This document shows positions 1 to 9,540 of a DNA stretch of 64,000 nucleotides, one piece after another (within the stretch, counting starts at the first letter, position 1; every line of letters begins with the position of its first letter). The notes under the pieces were generated by a model. That model did no database searches. It was not told the DNA's origin and saw only the letters and a program-made list of their open reading frames with translations. The position numbers and the translations under genes were made by a program. Source of the stretch: Holothuria scabra (lineage: Eukaryota > Echinodermata > Holothuroidea > Aspidochirotida > Holothuriidae); the NCBI GenBank assembly GCA_037179385.1, contig CM074188.1, forward strand, positions 25,127,318-25,191,317. The letters are read 5' to 3'.

Positions 1-300
1 CTGCCATAAATTTTTAAATCATTCTTTAACCTCGTGGTAAACACATTTTGTACGAAAATTAAAAATGTCTCAATGCTGAGTCCAAAGTTAGAACCAGATG
101 TTAAAGGGGGTCATTGCTTCCCTGGGGATTTCTCAACTCCGTCGGGTATCTAAGTTAATGAGCACGATCAGAGAGGTGGTATAACCCTCTGAAAATATTA
201 GGTTAATCTGCAATGACCAATCGCCCGAAGAATTACTTGGTTTTGCTTTGAAAGACTATGTACATTCTCTAACAGGAAAACTACATTTTCTACCTTTCCT

Positions 301-545
301 TTAACCCTTTACCGTTGTGCTCCGATCGGGGCATATCTGCGCGCCTCGGGAGTAGGCGGAAAAGCGGACGTAGCCAGCCCCGTATCGGCTTCCGTAGGCC
401 GTTGACCCCGTGACCTTAAACTATTGTCTCTCTCGTTGTTGTGGCCGAATTTTCGGGTAGCTGCTCGCAGTTTCGAGCTCCGCGTGAAACAGTAAAGATG
501 GGTGACAGCCGAGCTCCCCGCATGGGTCCTACGGTAAAGGGTCAA
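301..545 (+). mobile_element. TTAA-ended GC-rich MITE, copy 1
   Basis: Starts TTAACCCTTTACCGTTGT and ends in a decayed inverted copy (ACGGTAAAGGGTCAA). Four other copies in the window share the interior, which is much more GC-rich than its surroundings. The terminal TTAA and the CCCTTT start resemble piggyBac-type ends. This copy has a small deletion before the right end, and its last TTAA has become TCAA. It encodes no transposase; short open frames in it are by-products of GC content. Confidence 0.85.
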
Positions 546-2537
546 TAAGAACCAAGCTTTTGCAGTTGTTCCTCAAAATTTTGGAATTTTTAATCAGACT
601 TCACGAGCCCAGAGTTCAATGCATCCTATTGAACGTCCCATCGCATCTGACGGGCAATACTGGGTAATCTAGGACATTCGGTAGGGAAATCTAACTCCCC
701 TGTCCAAGAAATCTTGTCACTATTTCTAAAAGAGCTTTCATGCAAGTTTTACCATGGCTAAAGATTTTCTTGCAAAATATCGGCCCGCATTCTCCGTAAC
801 CGATGTTGTTGCTTCACTTATAAAAATTGTTGTCGCAAAATTATTGTGAAATACTCTAACGAAAAGTGGGTGTGCGCTAAAAGTTACAAGGGTATCTGGA
901 TTGCATATTGCAATCCTGAATCTCGATTGGCACTCGTAACGTGAAAACTACATGATTGGTAGATAAATTTACCAGAACCACTAATTTATTCAACACTTCA
1001 CTTTTCTTGCCAAATGTGAATTTACGTTCCACCCGGATGCAAGCTGTTCATGTGAAACTTTGTTCAAAATTAAAATTTGACAAATAGTATGGTGTGCTCT
1101 CAGTGTCAGCCAGAGTGAGACCTGCCCCCGGATACGATTGTAATACCGTTTTGATAAATTCTGGCACTTCTCTGTCGACCTCACCAAAATTATACTGAAC
1201 TTCACCAAGGCTACACTCCAAAACGTGTTTAGCAATTAAATACTTATTTTGTCCGCACTTTGTAAACATGTTGCCCCCTGGAAAATATTTTGGGGAAATT
1301 TGTGGAATTTGGGGAAATTACAAGCTGATGAATTAATACTTCCTTTTCCTATTTCTTTAAAGTTTTCTCACTATAAGTAATCGTGAAACATTTCTCATGC
1401 ATAACTCGAATTTCCATGCAACGTATTTCCCCAGATCTCATCTGTGTCACTGCAGCATGAAGCGCGCTTGACTCGCGTTCCGCAGAAATGGCCTCTCTGC
1501 AGGGGCGTGAACTGTTCTCTGGTACACAATGCAGGGTATTTTGATCAGTTCAGCGTATACTGCCCAACACTGACAGGCTATAAGCCCGGAATATAGGATA
1601 CCGTCATAGAGCTAGTTCCTTACGAATTATTGAGCTAATGTTATGTTCATCAACTTGATGCACTATTGGATAATACTTTGCTAATAAACAGTAACATAAT
1701 CATAGCCTTGTGAACGAAATATTCCCTCAATTAATTATCACAATTTCCGTTTGTTTTCGTTCCACAACCATTATATTTATATTCGATTTAAGGCTATCAG
1801 AAATACATACCGGTAGGCATTAGAGTTTCCGATTTTTCCGTTTTAAATATATATTGTGAACAACTGTCTCCTTAAAAGTTTTGAGGACAAGAAAAATATG
1901 GCATTCCAAGCACGCAGTAATGAGGCACAGGGAGTGTCATTTCCTGCAATCTAGGCGTGTTCTTAGCGAAATTTCCACTGGCGGGACGCTCCGCGCGAAC
2001 CGATGGTCGCGCTCCGGGTATCACTCTCACCAGTCACTAAAGTTGACAACGCCCTGGGTTAGATAAGGTTAGGTGTAACAGCCCAGTTTCCAACCTATTG
2101 GTTGACAGCGCCCAAGGTTAAGTTTAATCATTAATGGTCTCTCATCTTACAAGCTAGTACCGGGCAGGTTAAAGACTGATCTTACTCTGTGTTTAACCAT
2201 GGATGGAGCTAAAAACAATACCTTACCGTTGTCTAGACATAATAACCCTGCAAACCTGGAAAAACGTATGATGTTTACCTTATTTTTAAAGAACTGGTTC
2301 CGAAAATTAATCTAATTAATCACTGGGGATGGGGGTGACAACGGGCTCATGATGACATCGTCTTAATCATATGTATATAGTAGGCAGCTTCAGGATCTTG
2401 TAGGCCATGTATTAACTTAGGTAACATTACATGACGTCATGATAATCTTGTTATTATAATAAATGTAAGTATTTTGTATGTAATACATGCACCTTGACCT
2501 TGAAAGTATACTGAAACTGAAAGGTTTGGGGGAAATT
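546..2537. other. Intergenic, no gene recognised
   Basis: AT-rich sequence with short open frames only. Around 2068-2106 a short stretch resembles the 3' end of the dispersed SINE family seen at 34.8, 38.6, 41.7 and 45.8 kb (GCCCAGTTTCCAACCTATTGG). Nothing else is supportable. Confidence 0.5.
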
Positions 2538-2588
2538 TTCGAGCTTTGCCCAGCCCCCCCCCTGGAAAATATCGAAGATACGCCACTG
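2538..2588. mobile_element. Solo hAT-type terminus
   Basis: A C-rich run followed by TACGCCACTG matches the right-hand terminus of the hAT-type element that ends at 57965. No left partner with a matching 8-bp duplication was found, so this is a remnant. Confidence 0.4.
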
Positions 2589-2671
2589 CCCTGCTCCCCC
2601 ATCGTTTGCAAATACTCACTTCGTTCACCGGTGGAGACTGTGCATTGCAAAAAAGGGGACACGAGGAGTTG

Positions 2672-3590
2672 AAAAATTTTCACCCCTTCTCCCTTATTTA
2701 TACCAAACATATGTCTAGGTTATCTTTGGTGGATTTGAGATATAATCCCTTGGGGTTTTCGCCCCCCTTTCCCTTATTTATACAAAACATATGTCTAGGT
2801 TATATTTGGTGGATTTGAGATATAATCCCTTGGAGTTTTCGTCCCCTTCTCCCTTATTTATACAAAAACATTCCAGTATGTCTAGGTTATCTTTGGTGGA
2901 CTTGAGATATAATCCCTTGCGGTTTTCGCCCCCTTTTCCCTTATTTATACCAAACATATGTCTAGGTTATCTTTGGTGGACTTGAGATATAATCCCTTGG
3001 GGTTTTCGTCCCCTTCTCCCTTATTTATACAAAAACATTCCAATATGTCTAGGTTATCTTTGGTGGACTTGAGATATAATCCCTTGGGGTTTTCGCCCCC
3101 TTTTCCTTATTTATACAAAACATATGTCTAGGTTATATTTGGTGGATTTGAGATATAATCCCTTGGAGTTTTCGTCCCCTTCTCCCTTATTTATAAAAAA
3201 CATTCCAATATGTCTAGGTTATCTTTGGTGGACTTGAGATATAATCCCTTGGGGTTTTCGCCCCCTTTTCCCTTATTTATACAAAACATATGTCTATGTT
3301 ATCTTTGGTGGATTTGAGATATAATCCCTTGGGGTTTTCGCCCCCTTCTCCCTTATTTATGCAAAACATATGTCTAGGTTATTTTTGGTGGATTTGAGGT
3401 ATAATCCCTTGGGGTTTTCTCCCCCTTCTTCCTTATTTATACAAAACATTCCAATATGTCTAGGTTATCTTTGGTGGGCTTGAGATATAATCCCTTGGGG
3501 TTTTCGCCCCCTTCTCCCTTATTTATACAAAAAACATTCCAATACGTCTAGGTTATCTTTGGTGGACTTGGATAAAATTCCTTGGGGTTT
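2672..3590 (+). repeat. Satellite array with alternating 80/87-bp units
   Basis: About 11 units begin with ATGTCTAGGTTATCTTTGG, at 2711, 2791, 2878, 2958, 3045, 3124, 3210, 3290, 3370, 3455 and 3542. Spacing is 80, 87, 80, 87, 79, 86, 80, 80, 85 and 87. The long form carries an extra ATTCCA-type insert before ATGTCT. The regular alternation implies a dimer of about 167 bp was the amplified unit. Open frames running through it are repeat-generated, not genes. Confidence 0.95.
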
Positions 3591-4721
3591 CCGGAAACGA
3601 ACATTATTTGGTGACATAACCAGATAACTGCATATCCTTTTACGGTGCTCCAATCCCATTGCGGTGTTCGGCTCCCATTTTCATAATTTTTTTCTGCGAG
3701 TCATGGGAGTGGACGCATCAGCTCTACTCATGTGAAAAACAGTCACGTGGCCCCATGTTTAACATTAATGTCGATGTACTTTACATAGTGCAATTACACC
3801 TTCCGTGTGCTATTTGAGTTAAAGTCAAACATGCATGACATCACTCAAACTAAACCTTGACTATAATAGCCTTCTCCCAAATAACCCATGTGATAGATGT
3901 ACTTTTACAGGTGAACAGTTTGAAAGCAAGATCTCGTGAAGGCCAGTGAGCACCAACTTTTTTAATGAAGCAGATTTCCTACTACTGATTCCACACGTCT
4001 TTTGTTTTGATAAGACCAACTCCCATGGGTCATATGTAATGTTTCCTTCGGGGTGATGTCTTCCTCACAGCAGAGGGACCCTCTTATCTTTGATCGATGT
4101 CAAGTGGGTCTTTAACCTCCTATCTCTTCAAATCTGCTATTTAAGGTGAACTAACTTATGGTAGACATACTCATCCAAACAAGGAACGTATAGCGTTATT
4201 TCCGATGTAGCCGCTATCTGTAGTTGACCTTATGTACTTTTTTACTTTTTTTTTGGGGGGGGGGGGGGGTTGGACATTCTTTTATTAAAACTCTCTTACT
4301 TAAGAAACTAATTTGTTTATGTCTAGTATGTAACAAAACCTAAGTTCCCAACTGACGTCCTCCGGAAGCTACGTGAAACTCGAAAAACGTACAAACCTTG
4401 ACCCTTATGAGTCATGGCACTTTCGGGTGCAAATAAGAGTGGCGGTAGAACCGGGAAAGGGGCATAGGGGTTCAGTCCGTTCAAATGAAAATGTGAGTGG
4501 GTAAGCTGCCCCCCAAACCTACCGAATTCCCAAAGAAGTGGCGAGGACAACGGGTATAATTTCGAAGTGGGTGCTGAACATGTTTTTAATCGGTCCAAAG
4601 CCGTTGAAACTTAGAAAGCTCGAGAGTGTGGTTTCCACCCATCTTGGAGTGTACAAAGGTAGATAACGGACTTCGAGGACTAATTCAACCACAAAAAATT
4701 TACTGACGCATTTTTACAAAG
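3591..4721. other. Intergenic; T9G15 tract at 4246-4269
   Basis: No coding signal. It contains an uninterrupted run of nine T followed by fifteen G. A similar T15G12 tract is at 9353-9379. Confidence 0.5.
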
Positions 4722-4881
4722 GTGCTTCCCAGAGAAGCTATTACATCCACCGAAGGACAACACTCGACCAACCTCAAAGCCCTCGGACCATTTGCATCAT
4801 TGGTCTGCCATGCATGGCTCCGTTCTAGGCTGGATGAAAAGAACAGATGCTACACATGATCTTAGCCAAAACACCGAAAAG
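4722..4881 (-). mobile_element. U2 snRNA-headed SINE, copy A (tail-truncated)
   Basis: On the minus strand the element begins with a variant of the 5' end of U2 snRNA (CTTTTCGG..TTTTGGCTAAGATCATGTGTAGCATCTGTTCTT in pieces). It continues into a non-U2 body shared with the copies at 4882, 5080, 7735 and 26073. The 3' third of the element is missing. Confidence 0.75.
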
Positions 4882-5070
4882 ACTTTTTCTTCTTAAGTCC
4901 TTCCGACCCTCTGGCAAAGGGCCGTTCGGCGAAACCAAACAATAAACTGCTTCCCGAAGAAGCTATCACGTCCACCGAGGACAATACATGACCAACCTCA
5001 CGGCCCTCAGACCTTTTACATCAGTGGTCTGTCATCTACGGCTCCATTCTAGACTGGATGAAGAGAACAG
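4882..5070 (-). mobile_element. U2 snRNA-headed SINE, copy B (head-truncated)
   Basis: Same body and tail as copy A and abutting it directly. The tail block (minus strand GGTTTCGCCGAACGGCCC then AGAGGGTCGGAAGGA) is present. The head stops at the CTGTTCTCTT position, so the first ~35 nt of the U2 match are lost. Confidence 0.75.
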
Positions 5071-5079
5071 TTAGGACAG

Positions 5080-5306
5080 ACTTTTTCTAAAGTCCTCCCG
5101 ACCCTCTGGCATAAGTTAAGGACCGTTCGGCGAAACCAAAACTTTCACTGCTTCCTGTAAGAAGCTATTGCGTCCACTGAAGGACAATACGTGACCAACC
5201 TCACGGCCCTCAGACCATTTACATCATTGGTCTGTCATGTATGGCTCCATTCTAGACTGGATGAAAAGAACGTACACTACACATAATCTTATCCAAAAGG
5301 CCGAGT
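5080..5306 (-). mobile_element. U2 snRNA-headed SINE, copy C (near full length)
   Basis: Runs from the U2-like head (minus strand CTCGGCCTTTTGGATAAGAT) through the shared body to the tail GGACTTTAGAAAAAGT. Copies A, B and C sit head-to-tail, suggesting repeated insertion at one spot or local duplication. Confidence 0.8.
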
Positions 5307-5514
5307 GACTGGGAATTCAACTGTAAGATTCTCCATCCCGAAACTGAAAGATACTACAGATTTTTTATTCTTCTTAACAACTCCGGAAACAGCATGCCCG
5401 AAGTCAACAACACTTAAAAAGCACAGGGCAAATGTACAGGTGCACCTTGCCCAAGGGTACCCCGGAGGCAGTTGTGGCAAAGGGTAACCTCATTATTCCC
5501 ACGTTTAAACAAAC

Positions 5515-5578
5515 TTCTTCTTTTTTCTAAAAGTCCCCACGACTCTCTGGCGAAGAGCAAAGGGGCGAAAACCACGTT
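5515..5578 (-). mobile_element. U2 SINE tail fragment
   Basis: Diverged match to only the tail block of the U2-headed SINE (TTTTTTCTAAAAGTCCCCACG then CTCTGGCGAAGAGC). Short and diverged, so moderate confidence. Confidence 0.45.
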
Positions 5579-7411
5579 TAAACAAACTCCACTCTGTTAC
5601 AACCGTGACCTCTTAGTGATGTGTCGTCCTCTACCAGTCGCTCAGTCACTCAAAAGGGATGCAGCATCCCAAACAAGGAAGCTGCTACCAGTTCCCTTTT
5701 TTACCATTTTAAGAAATAGCCCAAGAGTTCTAAAGAGGTTGATGACTGCAGAAAGACGGACATTTTACGTTGCTTGTATTAAAACCCTTAAAAGTTACAA
5801 GTTAAAGAACCCAATATCCCAACGCCCAGCAGATTTGTCTGATTTCTAGGCATCGGTCGGCGTTAAGCTGTCTTGTAGATCAGAGAAAATCGACCAATAG
5901 CGCTTTTATTCCAGTCAAAATTATGGAATATTAAGGCACCATCGGCCCGAGTCGGGGTCGGCACACACCTGCCGCATTCCGTGTACTGTTTGCACATGGC
6001 CAGCTAATATCTGACCGACTTTCGGTCGGATCCCGGGTGCCTCTTGGTCAATCTCAGTGAGGGACCCAAAAATTAAAACAGCTTTATGATCAGAGAAAAT
6101 TTCCATGAAGTAAAAAAAGTCCACCAAAACAGGAACATTTGGGCAGATTACAAAACAAATACAGTTATTCCTCAGCCTCACTTCAGAGTCTTGGACAACA
6201 CTTTGTCCGAAATGGCGGAGCGTATTCGTTCTGAGGTGTTTTTGATTGCATGGTTCAACGGCAGTCGCGAGGATGGATGCATGTAACAGAAACTTATTGT
6301 ACCCGAAAATGGTAGTGACAGGGATCATTCATTTGGTAACTTGTTATTATTCAAAATTTCCTCGTTTTAAGTGAAGATTTCGCTTCAAACAAAAACTCAT
6401 AACCACGACTTCTTATATTCTATACACTTACAAGCCTGGGAAATGCCATTTCGTGCTGTCTAAGCCTGCAATTTTTAAATTTTTCTGTTCGCTCCACTGG
6501 TAACTAATGGTGGTGGTCCGCTTAGATATTGGACCGGTCAAGTCAGAAATCAACGCAATCCTCAACCCTTATCAAGTGTATCCTCCTACAAGTATCCTTA
6601 TGTCATAGTATACATGCCGACAAACTGATAAAGTAACCTATGAATGGACAATATTCAAAGACAAAATCGGCGTTTCCTTACCTTTCTTTTTACAATGTGA
6701 TGTTGCAGGGCAGAAATACTTTCACCCCCCCCCCATCTTGTTAGGTTCCGCCAATGACCCTGTCCGGGTTGTTTCGGTATCCCCTATCCCTGTTTTCAAC
6801 TCCTTCACCAAACCGACTGCTGGTATACGATCGAAAGAATGATGAAAGTGACTATATTTCGATGTAAAAATAAATTCCACATAGCAAATAGGGAAATGAA
6901 ATCAAAAAGATATTTTGTGCCTTCTAATAATGAATAAAATATGATTTCATTTCAGGAGGTTCTTAAAATTTTAAGCAAATTACTTGGCTACAGATTTCAA
7001 GTTTTGGTAATAGACTTCTTCTTTAGTAGCCTAGCATAAGGGAGTCTATCCAGGCCCTTAGCCACACAAGGCTACGAAGGGGTTGGGGGCACAACGCTCC
7101 CAGGGAATTTTTCTTCCAAGCGACAATTTCATGTGGACAAATCTATTTAGTCAATGGCAATTTTCAAAGTCTCTTGGGGGCGAAAAAAATTCAGGGGGGT
7201 GTACACCTGGTCCCACCTTAGCTACGGGCCTAAGTATCTCAAATTTGAGGATTCCTCTTTTATTAAACAGGAATCTCATGGAAGTAACTAAGCATTATGC
7301 GGCTATGTTTTTAGTGTAGAAACATGGCACCCATGCAGTTACTGAGTTGGCCAAACTCCCTGTTTATACGGCTCTGAATACTGGTATGATTGCCCTCAAG
7401 CATGGCAGATC
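5579..7411. other. Intergenic, no gene recognised
   Basis: Open frames up to about 135 codons occur on both strands, but none shows a recognisable domain, codon pattern or supporting splice context. Otherwise featureless. Confidence 0.4.
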
Positions 7412-7438
7412 CGTGACGTAATTGCAAAGCCTCTATAG
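7412..7438. mobile_element. Solo end of the TATAGAGGCTTT MITE
   Basis: GTGACGTAATTGCAAAGCCTCTATAG matches, in pieces, the right terminus of the complete MITE at 24663-24884. No left end was found nearby. Confidence 0.4.
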
Positions 7439-7734
7439 TGTAGTGCTTGTATCGCATTTTGAGCTACATGTGGGATAGACCACTTCACCTCTCAGTGGCA
7501 TTAATTTTACCGACACTTGTTACGAAAATTCAAATCATATTTTAAGCGCCGTGCATTGTACCTGTAAAAGGACAATAAGTTACAGTCCCCCGAACTTATA
7601 TTGAAGCAACATATAAATCTCACAATTTTCTCTGTCTCCTCAAAGTATCTTTCACAATTTTTTACACTTTGAATATTGCATTTTCAAGATAAACCAAGCA
7701 GTTACTCCTTGTACATTTCACATCCATGAAGCAG

Positions 7735-7917
7735 GACCGTCGAAACCAAACTTTAAAGTTTAAACCTAAAGAAGTTATTCGTCCACTGAAAGACAACACT
7801 TGACCATCCTGCTCAGACCATTTTCATCATTCGTCTGTCATGTATGGCTCCATTCTAGCCTTAGACAGGATGAAAAGAACAGATATTACACATGATCTAA
7901 GCCAAAAGGCCGAGAAG
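7735..7917 (-). mobile_element. U2 snRNA-headed SINE, copy E
   Basis: Best-preserved U2 head in the window: the minus strand reads CTTCTCGGCCTTTTGGCTTA then GATCATGTGTAATATCTG and TTCTTTTCATCC. U2 snRNA begins with the same order of motifs (stem-loop I, then the GUAGUA branch-site region), differing here by a few bases. The body is slightly shortened relative to the 26 kb copy. Confidence 0.85.
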
Positions 7918-7954
7918 CTAGTATTATGTAAGGACTATGTGAACATCTTTAACA

Positions 7955-8018
7955 AAGTTTGGTTTTGCGGAACCGTGACAGTCCTTTGCCAGAGGGTCGG
8001 GAGGACTTTAGAAAAAGT
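7955..8018 (+). mobile_element. Inverted U2 SINE tail fragment
   Basis: The tail block of the U2 SINE on the opposite strand to copy E: GTTTGGTTTTGCGGAACCGT, then GCCAGAGGGTCGGGAGGAC and TTTAGAAAAAGT. Together with copy E it makes an inverted pair inside the MITE at 7564-8078. Confidence 0.7.
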
Positions 8019-8078
8019 ACAGAAGAGAACCGTCTACCAGAGTACTGAAGATTGGGGTGACTGCATTTTCCCTTTGTG

Positions 8079-9139
8079 AAAAGAATTAAAAGAATGTTTT
8101 TCTAAAGGGAAATATTGCGTTTAAAATGCTCCAATATAACGTTTAAAGTAAATAGCTCTTGTCATTTTTCAAATCATTCAGTCTAAACAATAAACCCCAG
8201 TAATAGCTTCATCTCCTCAAAATATTATGCACAAGAAGAGTAATGGAAGTTGCATCTTTCGAAATGTTGAAAGTTTGGGTGAACAAAATTATTCTTGAGC
8301 AACAAACAACTAAATTTCTATCTGACAGAAACTTTTTGCTTGAAAAGAAGGCTACCATACTGCCTTATTCGTAATTATTTATCACTCTTTGCCAATAAAG
8401 ATTGGTTTTAAAAAGATTTTTTTAAAAGGAATTTCCTTGTATAACAAAACGCAATGTTTCCTTTTAAGGGGTTGATATGAATCGTATCCATCCAGCTCCC
8501 GTTTTATAGTTCACTCTATTGCTGAAATAGTAAATATTGAAATTTCTTCACCTCATATCACATTGTCGATTGCGCAGTTAATTTGTGTTGTCCTTTTTAA
8601 AAAAAACTTGACAAAGAAGAAAAGAAAACTGTTATTTGAGCAGGACTCGGAGAAGAATGAGAAAAAATAATGTGGCAGCATTCAGTTTTAAACTGAGGGA
8701 ATAAATTTTTCAGGATTGTAGGCCTAATTGGAAAATAAGAAATTAATTTTCACCCTTAGACCTTTAAAAATATTGGGAACCTTAGACTTTGAGTAATACT
8801 CTCAGTGGTTAAAGATTGGCAGACCAGGGAGGTGTGATTAGTTACACCTCCCTGGGCAAACATGGGCTATATGACCGTTACTATTCGTTGATTGGTCTAC
8901 ATAGTATGTAGATTTAATCTGTCACATTAAGTAGATTTTGACTCCTAATCCTTAGCTATAATCGTAATTGTTATGACCAGTAAATATAAACGTTGGATAA
9001 AAAAATCGCAAAGTAGAAGGCTTATTCTAAGGATGATTGCGACTTCGTAACGGAAGTCTGTAACAACAGCTTAAGCAATTACACACACTTTTATAATAAG
9101 TCACCACGTTTTTTTGTTGTTTGTTGTTTGTTTTTTTTT
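8079..9139. other. Intergenic with a hairpin at 8824-8855
   Basis: AT-rich and non-coding. CCAGGGAGGTGT and its perfect reverse complement ACACCTCCCTGG are separated by 8 bases, giving a 12-bp stem that stands out in this AT-rich context. Confidence 0.6.
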
Positions 9140-9540
9140 TTCGTTTACACAATATCTGAAGTTAGCAATCTTGTTTATATTTCATACTTGGAATGTGGAT
9201 ACATTATAGGGAGACGAAAAAACCTATCGTTTTTAGTGGAGGCATGTGAGGTCACCAGAGGTCCAAAAACCTTCCAAAAAGGGTAACTTGGAGGATCCTA
9301 ATACGGTACCTGGCAAGGAAAAGCCCATACTAAGTAGATGATCTGTATTGGGTTTTTTTTTTTTTTTGGGGGGGGGGGGATCACCCGAAGTCGAATTCTA
9401 AAAACATTGTTTACACGATATTTCAAAAAGTGTAACTTGTACGTTTCTCATACTTGGTATGTATATGGCCCGTACTGAGTAGGTAATCCCTTTCATTTTT
9501 GGTGGAGATCAAAGGTTTTACTAGCCGTCTGCCATGTGTT
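9140..9540 (-). repeat. Old, inverted members of the DR1 satellite superfamily
   Basis: Two diverged units are seen when read on the minus strand. They preserve the landmarks of the 39-41 kb array: CCTTTGATCTCCACCAAAAA, CATACCAAGTATGA and ATATCGTGTAAAC. A T15G12 homopolymer pair at 9353-9379 interrupts one unit. Confidence 0.55.

Larger units (their letters stand above)
7564..8078 (+). mobile_element. MITE family C, interrupted by U2 SINEs
   Basis: The left end (AAAAGGACAATAAGTTACAG) and right end (GGGGTGACTGCATTTTCCCT) correspond to the two ends of the complete family member at 32755-33019. The interior is split by U2-headed SINE sequence at about 7735-8018. Both halves align to the family in order, so the SINE insertion is younger than the MITE. 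Confidence 0.6.

Noticed and set aside
990..1269. Minus-strand frame of 73 codons with protein-like composition, preceded by TTTTCCAG
   Set aside because: No recognisable domain, no partner exon and no donor site I could support.
2546..2985. Overlapping open frames rich in SRLSLVDLRYNPL
   Set aside because: They are translations of the 80/87-bp satellite.
4850..4881. Functional U2 snRNA gene
   Set aside because: Only the first ~45 nt match U2 in any copy. The Sm site and 3' stem-loops are absent, and the body is shared as a SINE.
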